DNA from: Geothrix sp. PMB-07
Lineage (GTDB): Bacteria > Acidobacteriota > Holophagae > Holophagales > Holophagaceae
Direction: 5' to 3'
NCBI RefSeq assembly: GCF_030758935.1
Contig: NZ_CP132333.1
Span: 558,001-622,000, forward strand
DNA: 64,000 bases
Shown here: positions 1 to 8,585 of the stretch, one piece after another
Numbering within the stretch: position 1 is the stretch's first letter
Layout: every line of letters begins with the position of its first letter
Translations under genes and position numbers: made by a program
The notes under the pieces: model-generated
Databases searched by the model: none
What the model saw: the letters and a program-made list of their open reading frames with translations, nothing else
What the model was told of the DNA's origin: nothing

Positions 1-74
1 TCACGGCAGGGATAAGGTGGGGGAATGTTAGGATCTGAGTGGGATCCGCGTTCGGATCTCCCTTGGAGCGTGGC

Positions 75-755
75 ATGGATCTTCAGCAGTCGTGGCAGGG
101 AGCTTCGGAAGGGACCCGGTCCCGCATTGATTTTGTCCGAAGCGTCTATCTGTGGCTCATGGGTGGGTTCGCTGTGGCGGCCCTGGGGGCGTTGAGTGCG
201 CCCGTGGTCGGGAAGGCCCTGATTTCGGTGGCCGGAGGGTTTTGGCACTGGATCCTCTTCGGTGTCCAGTTCGGATCGCTGATGTTCGCGTCGGCAGTCA
301 GCCGTCGGCGGCCCCTGAACCGCCTGGCCTATGGGTTGTTTACCTACATTTCGGGCACCATCGCGGGCATCGTGGCCCTCATCGTGGCTCAGGGTGCGGG
401 ATTCACGCCGGTGTTCATGGCCTTTGGCCTTACGGGCGTGGTCTTCATGACCCTGACCATCACGGTCTTCGTCTCGAAGAAGGATTTCAGCTTCCTGCGC
501 AACTTCGTCATCGTGGGCATCGCCGTGATGTTCTTCGGTGGGCTGGCGGCGGCCATCTTCCATCTCGAGACCTTCGGTCTGGTCATTTCCGGCGTGGCGG
601 TGATCGCCTGCTCAGCCAAGCTGCTGTGGGATACGTCGGCCATGCTTCGCACCAACGATTTTGGCGATCCCGCCGGATTCGCGCTGTCCCTCTTCGTCAG
701 CCTCTACAACATCTTCCTCTCCCTGATGAACCTGCTCGGCGGACGGCGCCGTTAG
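75..755 (+). CDS. Bax inhibitor-1 / YccA family membrane protein
   Basis: A 226-residue polytopic membrane protein with about seven hydrophobic segments filling most of its length, which is the size and layout of the Bax inhibitor-1/YccA (UPF0005) family. These inner-membrane proteins act as pH-sensitive calcium leak channels or as modulators of FtsH proteolysis in characterised members. The late motif around LLWDTSAM and the final LYNIFLSLMNLLG segment are typical of the family C-terminus. I chose ATG 75 because GGAG lies six bases upstream; an upstream in-frame GTG at 39 would add 12 residues without a good ribosome site. It stands alone, followed by a hairpin. Confidence 0.85.
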   Translation: MDLQQSWQGASEGTRSRIDFVRSVYLWLMGGFAVAALGALSAPVVGKALISVAGGFWHWILFGVQFGSLMFASAVSRRRPLNRLAYGLFTYISGTIAGIVALIVAQGAGFTPVFMAFGLTGVVFMTLTITVFVSKKDFSFLRNFVIVGIAVMFFGGLAAAIFHLETFGLVISGVAVIACSAKLLWDTSAMLRTNDFGDPAGFALSLFVSLYNIFLSLMNLLGGRRR

Positions 756-807
756 GGGCCGTCCGGAACCGTCCTAAGCTTTTGAGGGCGGTTCCGGCTA
801 CGGCCCC
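755..807 (+). terminator. GC-rich hairpin after the BI-1 gene
   Basis: Arms at about 755-774 and 786-807 are complementary with small bulges (GGGGCCGT then CCGGAACCG against CGGTTCCGG then ACGGCCCC). It begins at the stop codon. There is no long T tract, so it could be a factor-assisted terminator or an mRNA 3' end. Confidence 0.5.
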
Positions 808-881
808 TTATGCCGCCGACATGCGATTCTGATAGATAACTAAAAAATGACGGCCTAGCGCCCACTGAACCAAGGAAAACC

Positions 882-1940
882 ATGCTTCGTGTCTCTCTGA
901 TTTCCCTTCTCGCCCTCGGTGTCGTCGCCCAGGAACCGGCGAAAACGGCCACCAAGGCGCCCGCCAAGGCCGCCGCCAAAGTCAAGGCCAAGGCTGAGGC
1001 TGGCGCGAAGGCAGCGCCCGCCCCTTCTGCGGACAAGTCCCCCGTGCTGGCCCGCGTGGGTGGTGAAGTGATCACCGAAGAGGATTTCCAGGCCGCCTTC
1101 CGCCTGCTGGGGCAGCAGGAGCAGATGCAGCTCCTCATGTTCCAGGGCGGCAAGGAGGAGTTCGTCAAGCGCATGGCCGAAAGCAAGCTCCTGTCTGTGA
1201 AGGCCAAGCGCCTGGGCCTGGACAAGACACCCAGCTACATCCGGGGTCTGGACCGGGCCAAGGATGACCTGCTGGCCCGGGAATTCCTCACCAAGGAGGG
1301 TGAGGGCCTGCAGAAGAAGCTGGTGGTGGCCGAGGCCGACGTGAAGGCCTACTACGACAAGCACCCCGAGCGCTTCAAGCAGCCGGACCTGGTGTCGGTG
1401 CGGCACATCCTGGTGTCTGTGAAGCAGGGCGAAGGTCAGCCCGGCCTGACGGATGAAGAGGCCAAGGCCCGCATCGCCAAGGTGCAGGACGAGCTGAAGG
1501 GCGGCGCCAAGTTCGAGGAGCTGGCCAAGACCTACAGCGATGACCCGGGCAGCAAGGATAACGGCGGCCTCTACGCCGATGGGGATCCCTCGAAATGGGT
1601 GGCGGAATTTGGAGCTGCGGCCCGCAACCAGCCCATTGGCGAAGTGGGTGCCCCCGTGAAGACTCAGTTCGGCTACCACCTGATCAAGGTGGAAGGCCGC
1701 AAGCCCTCCCGCCAGGTGCCCTTCGAGGAAGCCAAGCAGGGCGCCGAAAAGATGGCCCAGCAGGAACGCCAGGCCACCGTGTGGAACGAGCTGATGGATG
1801 GGCTCCGCAAGGAGATACCCTTCGAGCTGGTGAAACCCGCGGCGCCCAAGGCCCAACCCGCCAAGGCGCCTGAGGCGAAACCCGCCACGGCGCCCGAGGC
1901 CGCCAAGGCGCCGGATGCAGGGAAGGGAGGTGCTCAGTGA
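882..1940 (+). CDS. Periplasmic peptidyl-prolyl cis-trans isomerase (parvulin/SurA type)
   Basis: A 352-residue exported parvulin. Residues 1-16 form a short signal peptide, followed by an Ala/Lys-rich linker to about residue 50, a SurA_N-like helical chaperone region (about 53-160) and a PpiC rotamase domain (about 170-272). Both conserved parvulin histidines are present, H175 in the VRHIL motif and H266 in FGYHLI, so this copy should be catalytically active. The C-terminus (about 300-352) is an Ala/Pro/Lys low-complexity tail. It would assist folding of outer-membrane or secreted proteins. Its stop overlaps the GTG start of the next, related gene. Confidence 0.93.
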   Translation: MLRVSLISLLALGVVAQEPAKTATKAPAKAAAKVKAKAEAGAKAAPAPSADKSPVLARVGGEVITEEDFQAAFRLLGQQEQMQLLMFQGGKEEFVKRMAESKLLSVKAKRLGLDKTPSYIRGLDRAKDDLLAREFLTKEGEGLQKKLVVAEADVKAYYDKHPERFKQPDLVSVRHILVSVKQGEGQPGLTDEEAKARIAKVQDELKGGAKFEELAKTYSDDPGSKDNGGLYADGDPSKWVAEFGAAARNQPIGEVGAPVKTQFGYHLIKVEGRKPSRQVPFEEAKQGAEKMAQQERQATVWNELMDGLRKEIPFELVKPAAPKAQPAKAPEAKPATAPEAAKAPDAGKGGAQ

Positions 1941-3028
1941 GGGCGCTGTTCCTGCTACCCCTGCTTCTTGCGGTGCCCATGGCCTGCAGGAAGCCCGCCG
2001 TGAAGCCTGCGGTCAAAACAGAAACCAAGGCCGAAACGACGACTGATACCAAATCTGACACCAAGGTCGATGCTGGTTCGGCCGCCAAGTCCGATGGCAA
2101 GCCCGATGTCCGCGAGGAGATCCTGGTGGTGGTGAACAAGCACATCATCTCCCGCCGGAGCCTGGGCCAGGCGGTGGAGCAACAGCACGCCGCCCTCTAC
2201 CGGCAGTTCTCGGGCAAAGAGCTCGATGAAAAACTGCGCGATGCCCGTGAGAAAACCCTCACGGGGCTCGTGGATGCCTTCCTGCTGGAAGACAAGGGCA
2301 CTGAGCTGGGCTCGCCCGTCACCGATGAATATGTCCGCGCCAGCATCGACGGCATCAAAAAAGAGAACAATTTCGCCACGGATGCCGACTTGGAGCGAGC
2401 CCTCAAGGGCAGCCTGGGCATCGGCCTCCCCGAGTTCATGAAGCGCCAGAAGCAGCAGGCCATCCAGCAGTTCGTGCTGCAGCGGGAAGTGTTCTCCAAG
2501 GTGGCAGTGGAAGACAACGAGCTGCGCGCCTACTACGAGGATCATAAGGATGAGTACCGGCTGCCCAGCCGTTTCCGCATCCGCGAGCTGGTGATCGCCA
2601 AGGGCGCCACGCCCGAGGAACTCGCCGAGGCCCGGAAGCAGGTGGAAGCCATTCAGGCGGAGCTGAAGGGCGGCAAATCCTTCGAGGAGCTGGCCCGCCT
2701 CCATTCCACCAGCCCCAGCAAGGCCACCGGCGGTGACCTGGGTTGGATGAACCTGGGTTTCCTCCGAGCCAGCATTGAAGGCACGGCTCTGAAAATGAAA
2801 CCCGATGAAATCTCGGCGCCCATCGAGACGGACAAGGACATCTACCTGATCCAGCTCATCTCGCTGGAGGATGCTCCCGTGAAGGCCTTTGCTGACGTGA
2901 AGGCCAAGATCCTGGAAAAACTGCAGGAGCCCAAGGCCCAGAACGCCATCGAGCAGTACCTGTCCAACCTGCGCATGCGGGCCAACATCCGCTACCTGGT
3001 GCCCAAGGACGAGATTCTGAAAGGCTGA
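1937..3028 (+). CDS. SurA-like lipoprotein, parvulin domain probably inactive
   Basis: A 363-residue lipoprotein: the signal sequence ends in a lipobox with the lipidated Cys at residue 17, followed by a Lys/Thr-rich linker, a SurA_N-like chaperone region (about 60-200) and a parvulin fold (about 208-310). Unlike the preceding gene, the two catalytic-site histidines are replaced: Glu217 in the RIRELVI strand and Tyr303 in DIYLIQ. It is therefore likely to be a membrane-anchored chaperone, as in the inactive P1 domain of SurA. GTG 1937 overlaps the previous stop and GGAGG lies six bases upstream, indicating translational coupling. Confidence 0.88.
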   Translation: MRALFLLPLLLAVPMACRKPAVKPAVKTETKAETTTDTKSDTKVDAGSAAKSDGKPDVREEILVVVNKHIISRRSLGQAVEQQHAALYRQFSGKELDEKLRDAREKTLTGLVDAFLLEDKGTELGSPVTDEYVRASIDGIKKENNFATDADLERALKGSLGIGLPEFMKRQKQQAIQQFVLQREVFSKVAVEDNELRAYYEDHKDEYRLPSRFRIRELVIAKGATPEELAEARKQVEAIQAELKGGKSFEELARLHSTSPSKATGGDLGWMNLGFLRASIEGTALKMKPDEISAPIETDKDIYLIQLISLEDAPVKAFADVKAKILEKLQEPKAQNAIEQYLSNLRMRANIRYLVPKDEILKG

Positions 3029-3031
3029 GGC

Positions 3032-3355
3032 ATGCGTCTTGACGCCTTTTTGAAAAAGAGCCTGCTCATCAAGCGGCGCGAGCTGGCCAATCAGCTCTGC
3101 GACGAGGGGATGGTCCGGGTGAACGGCGTTCCCCGCAAGGCCAGCCAGGACGTGAAGGCCGAGGATGAGCTGGAATTCCCGCTCTACAACCGGGTGCTGA
3201 AGGTCCGGGTGCTGGCGCTGCCCGACGGCAACGTGAAGAAGGCTGACCAGTGGTCGCTTTTCGAGGTGCTGGAAGACAAGCGCATCCCCCTGGAGCTGGG
3301 CTGGGGCGACGAGGATCCTTTCGCGCCGCCGCCCAAGGTTCCGCGCAACCATTAG
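3032..3355 (+). CDS. S4-domain RNA-binding protein (Hsp15/RqcP-like)
   Basis: A 107-residue protein that begins directly with an S4 RNA-binding domain (residues 1-60): MRLDAFL, a KRRELANQLCDEG helix and a VRVNG turn. Hsp15 and RqcP proteins of this type bind stalled 50S subunits carrying peptidyl-tRNA and take part in ribosome rescue or quality control. It starts three bases after the parvulin stop, so it is probably in the same operon. The assignment to the Hsp15/RqcP class rests on size and the isolated S4 domain. Confidence 0.85.
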   Translation: MRLDAFLKKSLLIKRRELANQLCDEGMVRVNGVPRKASQDVKAEDELEFPLYNRVLKVRVLALPDGNVKKADQWSLFEVLEDKRIPLELGWGDEDPFAPPPKVPRNH

Positions 3356-3409
3356 ACAGCGATTGTCGCCCCGCTGGGATTCATCCTGGAGGGGGCACCA
3401 GGAGTTTCC

Positions 3410-4408
3410 ATGCCCGATCAGCCCCTCATCCGGAACCTCAAGGAAGGGGAGGCCTTCCAGGGCTTTCTCCTGGCCCAGGAAGCTGCCTACAAAGTCAGCG
3501 CCAAAGGCAGCGAGTATCTCGAATTGAAGCTGGCGGATGCCTCGGGCGACCTGAAGGCCTTCCTCTGGGATATCCGGGCCATTGAGGGCGACATGGACGC
3601 CATCCAGGCCGATGTCTTTCTGCGGGTGAAGGGTGCGGTGACCACCTACAACGGCCGTCTCCAGATGAAGCTGGACAAGGTCCGGTTCGCGGCGGATGCG
3701 GAGGTGGGGGATTTTTCGGCCTTCTTCCCCGTGAGCTCGCGGCCGGTGCCGGAGATGCTGGCAGAGCTGGACGGCCTGCTGGACTCGGTTCGGGATCCCT
3801 GGATCCAGGCCCTCCTGAAGGCGCTATTCATCGAAAATGGGAGCTTGCGGGCGGCCTTCGCCCTGGCGCCTGCTGCCAAATCCATGCACCACGCCTTTCT
3901 TGGCGGCCTGCTGGAGCACACCTTGTCGGTCCTGGGCATGGCGGAGCGGGCCTGCGCGCATTACCCCAGCCTGAACCGCGACCTGGTGATGGCGGGAGCC
4001 CTCCTGCACGATGTCGGCAAGACTGCCGAGCTGAGCTACCAGCGCAGCTTCGGCTACACGGACGCCGGCAACCTCCTGGGCCATATCGCCATGGAGGCGG
4101 AATGGATCAGCCGAGAGGTGGGCAAGATCCCCGGTTTCCCCGAGGAGCTCCGCCTGCACATCCTGCATATCGTGCTTAGTCACCATGGTCGTCTGGAATT
4201 CGGATCGCCTGTCCTCCCCAAGACACCGGAGGCATTGCTGGTCCATCATCTGGACGATCTGGATGGCAAGCTGGAAGTCATGTTCCGGGCTCTGCAGGAC
4301 GACACGGGAACAGGGGCCTGGAGTCCCTACAGCCGAGCCTTGGACCGCGTGATTTACCGAAGGCGGTGGGCAGGGGTGGCAGCGGAGGATGGAGCTGTCC
4401 AAAACTGA
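3410..4408 (+). CDS. 3'-5' exoribonuclease YhaM-type (OB fold plus HD domain)
   Basis: 332 residues with an N-terminal OB-fold nucleic-acid binding domain (about 5-95) and an HD phosphohydrolase domain (about 155-305). The HD signature is seen in ALLHDVGKTAEL, preceded by HHAFLGGLLEHTLS and followed by ILSHHG-type histidines that bind the metal. This is the architecture of YhaM/CBF1, a 3'-5' exonuclease described mainly in Gram-positive bacteria. It lies 54 bases after the S4 protein with an AGGAG-like site before ATG 3410, so it could share its transcript. Confidence 0.88.
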   Translation: MPDQPLIRNLKEGEAFQGFLLAQEAAYKVSAKGSEYLELKLADASGDLKAFLWDIRAIEGDMDAIQADVFLRVKGAVTTYNGRLQMKLDKVRFAADAEVGDFSAFFPVSSRPVPEMLAELDGLLDSVRDPWIQALLKALFIENGSLRAAFALAPAAKSMHHAFLGGLLEHTLSVLGMAERACAHYPSLNRDLVMAGALLHDVGKTAELSYQRSFGYTDAGNLLGHIAMEAEWISREVGKIPGFPEELRLHILHIVLSHHGRLEFGSPVLPKTPEALLVHHLDDLDGKLEVMFRALQDDTGTGAWSPYSRALDRVIYRRRWAGVAAEDGAVQN

Positions 4409-4550
4409 ACAGGTTTAATTCTGCCTGACCGTTTGTGGACGCACGCTGTGCCCTTTCTGGGGGGCCCTGGGCAGCTCTCGCTGGGCAAGGTGCGTGAGGA
4501 AGTGCTGACAAATCAAGGTCTGTACCCTTTTTTTGGGGGTAGAAAATTCC

Positions 4551-4566
4551 TGGCACGGCTCTGGCT
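4551..4566 (+). promoter_or_regulatory. Candidate sigma-54 (-24/-12) promoter
   Basis: TGGCAC at 4551-4556, five bases, then TGGCT at 4562-4566. The GG and GC pairs are separated by exactly ten bases as RpoN requires; only one base differs from the TTGC of the -12 box. A start would fall about 15-20 bases before the next gene's ATG at 4596. Confidence 0.5.
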
Positions 4567-4595
4567 CATATGAGTAGGTCTACTCGAGGTGCTCC

Positions 4596-5081
4596 ATGAA
4601 GCTGTCCCGCAAAGCCAAGCGTTATGACGATTCTGTTCTTCCTGGCGAGTTTCAAGGGTTTGAAACCTTCCACCAAACGGATGTGGAGCTGGATGGCACC
4701 TTGGATGGCTTCCTTCGCCGCGAAGACAATGGCGTGCAGCTTGGCGAGATGGTGCTGGAGCGCAATGCCCCCAAGAAGCTAAGCTTCGCGAAGCTGAAGA
4801 CCAAGGCCGAACGGCTTTCCGAGCAGGTGAACTACCTGCGGGAGCGCCTGGAGATCGTGGACCACGACCGCCGGGGGATGTACATCCAGCTCCGAAGCCT
4901 GCCGCCCTACAAGGACGACACCCAGATCCAGTTCAACGAGATCAGCATCGGCAAGAACAAGATCGTGGTGAAGCGGATCGCCTTCTACCGCAAGGATGAG
5001 GTCAAGCAGCAGGTGCCCCTTCAGCTCTCCGAACTGGAGCTGAAGCGCCTTCTGTTCGATATTCGACAGGCCATCGCCTAA
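4596..5081 (+). CDS. Conserved-looking hypothetical protein, soluble
   Basis: 161 residues, no signal peptide or membrane segment. The middle (about 68-90) is a predicted amphipathic or coiled-coil helix rich in Lys, Glu and Leu; the remainder alternates charged strands and ends with a SELELKRLLFDIRQ helix. I do not recognise the family. It is a single gene bounded by a 187-base upstream gap holding a candidate sigma-54 promoter and by a convergent hairpin region downstream. Coding potential is supported by its uninterrupted length, a reasonable ribosome site (GAGGTGCTCC) and the absence of a credible gene in other frames. Confidence 0.7.
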   Translation: MKLSRKAKRYDDSVLPGEFQGFETFHQTDVELDGTLDGFLRREDNGVQLGEMVLERNAPKKLSFAKLKTKAERLSEQVNYLRERLEIVDHDRRGMYIQLRSLPPYKDDTQIQFNEISIGKNKIVVKRIAFYRKDEVKQQVPLQLSELELKRLLFDIRQAIA

Positions 5082-5102
5082 GGGCTCGTAATTGCACGAA
5101 AA

Positions 5103-5156
5103 CCACTGATGAGGCTTATTTTAAGCATGCAGTGGTGGGGCGCCGGGGGGCGCCCC
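5103..5156. terminator. Convergent intergenic hairpins
   Basis: A GGGGCGCC/GGCGCCCC stem (5137-5144 with 5149-5156, loop GGGG) and a weaker CCACTG/CAGTGG pair (5103-5108 with 5130-5135) lie between two convergent genes. No T tract follows on either strand; probable bidirectional terminator. Confidence 0.4.
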
Positions 5157-5204
5157 CTGTGTTGTACGGTGGTCGGGTTCAGGCGTTGGCGAAATCGGGG
5201 CGCC

Positions 5205-6569
5205 TTAGAGCATCGCGAGCCAGCTGCCCGATTCACCACGGATGGGGCCTTCGGGAAGGTCGCTTTCCTTGAAGAGGAAGTGGCCGCTGTTCCAGCTGCC
5301 GCAGCTTTCGCAGCGGTCGGTGTAGTCCTGGGTGCGGTGGCCGCAGACAGCGCATTCATAGCGGAGCTTGAGCACGCCCAGGTTTCGGAGCAGCTGGCGG
5401 TACTCGTTCAGAGCGGCGTCCAGGCGGGCGCGGCGGCTGTGGATCTTGGCCATGAAGAAAAACAGGATGGGGCTGTAAACCACCTGGCTGCGGACTTCCT
5501 GGAAGAGATCCAAAGCCTCATCGAGGATCTCAAGACGGTAGAGCATCTTGCCCAGGAAGAACTTGGCGGTGGTGGCGTGTTTGGAGGTGGCGGCCACGCG
5601 GCGCAGCAGCGCCAGGCCGTCCTCGGGCCGGCCCAGCTGGATGAAGTAGTCCTCCATCTCCTGCAGGAAGGTGCCCTCGCCGGTCTTGCGGAAGCCTTCG
5701 AGAAGGATCTCCAGGCCCTGGGCCTCCTGGTCCTGCAGAATCATGCAGCGGCCCAGGCTGAGGTAGGCGGGCACGAAGTCCGGTTCATCCTTGATGACCT
5801 GCTGGAAGATCTGGGCGGCGTCCTTGAACTGGTCGGCCTCCACCTTGGCCATGCCCACTTGGTAGGTGAGCGCAGAACCCTGGGCCTTTTCGGCCTGCGA
5901 CAGCTCACCTGGGAAGTTCGCCAGCAGCTTCTTATGGGCTTCGGAAGCCTCCTCCCAGCGTTGGGCTTCCATGTGCAAAGCACGGAGGCGCCGCCAGGCG
6001 CGCAGCGCTTTCTTGGGATGGTCGGCAGCCAGCTTCTTCAGCACTGCAACCGAGGCCTCGGGATTGCGGACGGACATGAAGGCCTCTGCCAGCTGATAGC
6101 GGGCCTCCACTTGGTCAGGCTCATCTTCGCAGAGGGCCTGGAAGAGCTTCACGGCCTCCTCGGCGCTGCCCGTTTTCATGAGAATCTCGCCCAGCAGCAT
6201 GCGGGCCGGAATGTGTTCCCGGCGCTGCTCAAGGATGGTCTCCAGAATCTCCTTGGCTTCGCGCGGCAGGCCGTGAGCCACGAGGTCGCGGGCATCCTGC
6301 ATGCGCTCTGAAATGCGCTTCACCAGGCGGTTGTCGGCGGAATCATTGAGTCCACGCACCAGCCGGATCACTTCCATGATGCCGGTGTAGAGCACGTTCA
6401 GGAGGAAGCCCAGCAGGAAGGTGATGAGGATGACGCTCTGCAGCTTGATGCTTTCACCGAACACCACCACTTCCTTCACCAGCAGATCGTGGTTCGTGAG
6501 ATACAGGTTGCCTAGCACCATCAGAACCAGCAGCAGAAGCACGATGAAGAACACGTTGACAAGACGCAT
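5205..6569 (-). CDS. lapB: LapB/YciM, tetratricopeptide regulator of lipopolysaccharide assembly
   Basis: A 454-residue protein with N-terminal hydrophobic segments (about 3-22 and 39-60), a long array of TPR helices (about 75-395) and a C-terminal rubredoxin-like zinc ribbon with C406, C409, C420 and C423. This is the LapB layout; in E. coli it sits at the inner membrane and promotes FtsH degradation of LpxC, balancing LPS synthesis. The second N-terminal hydrophobic segment is more than the single anchor of E. coli LapB. ATG 6569 starts the MRLVNVFF segment; upstream in-frame codons read into the neighbouring gene. It follows the glycosylase gene by 58 bases, probably one transcript. Confidence 0.9.
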   Translation of the reverse strand: MRLVNVFFIVLLLLVLMVLGNLYLTNHDLLVKEVVVFGESIKLQSVILITFLLGFLLNVLYTGIMEVIRLVRGLNDSADNRLVKRISERMQDARDLVAHGLPREAKEILETILEQRREHIPARMLLGEILMKTGSAEEAVKLFQALCEDEPDQVEARYQLAEAFMSVRNPEASVAVLKKLAADHPKKALRAWRRLRALHMEAQRWEEASEAHKKLLANFPGELSQAEKAQGSALTYQVGMAKVEADQFKDAAQIFQQVIKDEPDFVPAYLSLGRCMILQDQEAQGLEILLEGFRKTGEGTFLQEMEDYFIQLGRPEDGLALLRRVAATSKHATTAKFFLGKMLYRLEILDEALDLFQEVRSQVVYSPILFFFMAKIHSRRARLDAALNEYRQLLRNLGVLKLRYECAVCGHRTQDYTDRCESCGSWNSGHFLFKESDLPEGPIRGESGSWLAML

Positions 6570-6627
6570 GGGCGGCCCTCGAAAGCTGCGCCTAGCATGA
6601 CACAGGTCGGGATCCGGCTTCCGGCCC

Positions 6628-7443
6628 TCAGGCGCCTGCGGCCTTGTCGGCCCACTCCTTCGCGGCTTTAAGATCCTCCCAGACCGCGCGGCGCACATCC
6701 TGGGTGTACTGGCGCAGCACGTAGGCCGGGTGGAAGGTGGGCATGACAGGAATGTCGCGGCCCCCAATGTTCACGCGCTTCCACTGGCCCCGGACCCGGG
6801 TGATGCCCTCGGCGACGCCCACCAGCTCGCGCAGGGGCGTGGCGCCCAGGGTCACGATGACGCTGGGGCCGATGAGTTCGATCTGGCGACGCAGGTAGCC
6901 GAGGCAGGCATGGGCTTCTTCAGGCGTGGGGGTGCGGTTGTCGGGGGGGCGGCACTTCACCACGTTGGCGATGTAGACTTCCTCGCGCTTCAATCCGATG
7001 GCGCCGATCATCTTGTCCAGCAGTTCGCCCGCCTTGCCCACGAAGGGGCGGCCCTGCAGATCCTCGTCCCGGCCGGGCCCCTCGCCCACGAAGAGGAGGC
7101 GGGCCTTGGGATTTCCCTCGCCGAACACGAATTTCAATCGACCGGGCCCCAGGGGGCAGGCCAGGCAGCCCTGGATGGCGGCCTGAAGCTCCGACAGGGT
7201 TGATGTCGCTGCGACCACCTCCACCGGGGGACAGCCCTGGGCATCTGTGGGCGGGACGTAGGCTTTTGGGGGCTTGGCGGCGGGCGCTGGAGCTGGGACA
7301 GGGCGGGCCGGGGTTGGGCGGACTGAGGGGGAGCGAGAAGGGGCCGGTGGTTCAGCTTCGGCGGCCTGCACCGGCGTGCGTACAAGCCCGATGACCCCCA
7401 GTTCGTCCAGGGTGTCGCGCCAGGCTTGAAGCGGATGTTCCAT
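6628..7443 (-). CDS. Uracil-DNA glycosylase, family 4 (Fe-S)
   Basis: 271 residues: a Pro/Ala-rich N-terminal region (about 25-75) and a family 4/5 UDG domain (about 85-265). Visible landmarks are the first cluster cysteines (GCLACPLG), the GEGPGRDED active-site motif, GRPFVGKAG, the NVVKCRPPDNR segment with a third cluster cysteine, and the FHPAYVLR motif. The enzyme removes uracil from DNA as the first step of base-excision repair. It is divergently transcribed from the sigma factor gene with 63 bases between the two start codons. Confidence 0.93.
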   Translation of the reverse strand: MEHPLQAWRDTLDELGVIGLVRTPVQAAEAEPPAPSRSPSVRPTPARPVPAPAPAAKPPKAYVPPTDAQGCPPVEVVAATSTLSELQAAIQGCLACPLGPGRLKFVFGEGNPKARLLFVGEGPGRDEDLQGRPFVGKAGELLDKMIGAIGLKREEVYIANVVKCRPPDNRTPTPEEAHACLGYLRRQIELIGPSVIVTLGATPLRELVGVAEGITRVRGQWKRVNIGGRDIPVMPTFHPAYVLRQYTQDVRRAVWEDLKAAKEWADKAAGA

Positions 7444-7506
7444 CCCCTCCAGCGTAGCCGGAACCTAAGGCGGGTTCCTGGCATCCTAAGACGTCGGAGC
7501 CCATGC

Positions 7507-8022
7507 ATGGCGCAACCCCAACCAGAGACCCCGTTCGGCACCCAGGAGGCGTTTCACGCGGCCTTCGCCGAACTTTATCCCAGGCTGGTGAGCTATGCCC
7601 GCCGTTACGGCGCCACGTTCCCCGAGGATATCGCTCAGGAGGCTTTCGTCATTCTGATGCAGCGGGAAGAGCGGGTGGAGCATCCCACCGCCTTCCTCTA
7701 CGGCACGGTGCGCACCCTCTCACTGACTGAGCGTCGACCCATGAAGAACCAGAACATCAGCCTGGAAGCGGTTACGGAGCCGGGCCATGCCGGCGGTGCC
7801 GATGACCTGGTGCTGAATCAGGAGGTGCGGGAGCGCATGCGCCTGCTTTCGCCCACTTTCCGCGAAGCCCTGTGGCTGTTCGTGGTGGAGGGGCTCTCCA
7901 TCCGGGAGATCGCCGACATTCTCGACATTCCCGAAGCCACTGTGAAAACCCGCATTCACCGGGCCAAGGCCCAACTCAAAGATCAGCTCAATCCTTCTGG
8001 AGGCGTGCATGTCCTGGTCTGA
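7507..8022 (+). CDS. ECF-type RNA polymerase sigma factor
   Basis: 171 residues with region 2 (about 15-75, FPEDIAQEAFVILMQ) and region 4 (about 105-160, LSIREIADILDIPEATVKTRIHRAK helix-turn-helix). Between them is only a short linker, as in ECF sigma factors. ATG 7507 has GGAG seven bases upstream; an in-frame ATG at 7426 would overlap the divergent gene. It overlaps the next gene by 14 bases, which suggests co-translation with its regulator. Confidence 0.92.
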   Translation: MAQPQPETPFGTQEAFHAAFAELYPRLVSYARRYGATFPEDIAQEAFVILMQREERVEHPTAFLYGTVRTLSLTERRPMKNQNISLEAVTEPGHAGGADDLVLNQEVRERMRLLSPTFREALWLFVVEGLSIREIADILDIPEATVKTRIHRAKAQLKDQLNPSGGVHVLV

Positions 8023-8527
8023 TCCCGCCCGGCGATTTGAGCCCGCTGAAGATGTGCAATTGCGGGCCGAGCTCCGCGATCTCCTGGGCCTGGGGCCTGT
8101 GGTGGCCGCCAAGGCCGCCGAGCCCACTGCCGAATTGACCGCCCTGGCAGAGGACCTCCGCCGGGAGGCCCAGCGCCGCAGCCGCACCCAGCGGAAACGC
8201 CCCACCTGGGGTCTCCTCGCCGCAGCCGCCCTTCCCGTGCTGGCTGCTCTGGCTGGTCTGGGTTCTTGGGGCCTGCATCAGAAGGAGCGGGCAGATGGTC
8301 TTGCCGCCCAGGCCCAGCGCCAGGAGCAGGCCTTGACCCAGCTGGCCGCAGTTCACGCTTCGGAAGTGGCCAAGGAGCGTCAGGCCAAGGAAGAGGTGCA
8401 GCAGCAGTTGCAGCTGGCTTCCCGCAAAGGTGGGAAGAAAGCCGAACCCTACCTGGTGATTCCCGTGGAGAAGCCGGTCAAGGTGCTCAGTGACGATTAC
8501 CAGCGCGTGAAGCAGCTGCCGAAGTAA
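8009..8527 (+). CDS. Single-pass membrane protein, probable anti-sigma factor
   Basis: 172 residues with a cytoplasmic N-terminal part (1-60), one transmembrane helix (about 67-89) and a coiled-coil-prone periplasmic part (90-145) ending in a short basic tail. I see no clear zinc-binding anti-sigma motif (HxxxCxxC). The call as anti-sigma rests on the 14-base overlap with the ECF sigma gene and the one-helix topology, both usual in sigma/anti-sigma pairs. Confidence 0.6.
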   Translation: MSWSDPARRFEPAEDVQLRAELRDLLGLGPVVAAKAAEPTAELTALAEDLRREAQRRSRTQRKRPTWGLLAAAALPVLAALAGLGSWGLHQKERADGLAAQAQRQEQALTQLAAVHASEVAKERQAKEEVQQQLQLASRKGGKKAEPYLVIPVEKPVKVLSDDYQRVKQLPK

Positions 8528-8585
8528 GCCAAGGGTAAGCCTCCAATCGGCATGGTCTTGGCAACACCAGCGGCAAGGTGTGCCC

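Noticed and set aside
5109-6311. Long open frame on the plus strand opposite lapB
   Set aside because: It is the complement of the TPR gene in a GC-rich genome; its composition lacks domain motifs and lapB has clear TPR and zinc-ribbon features.
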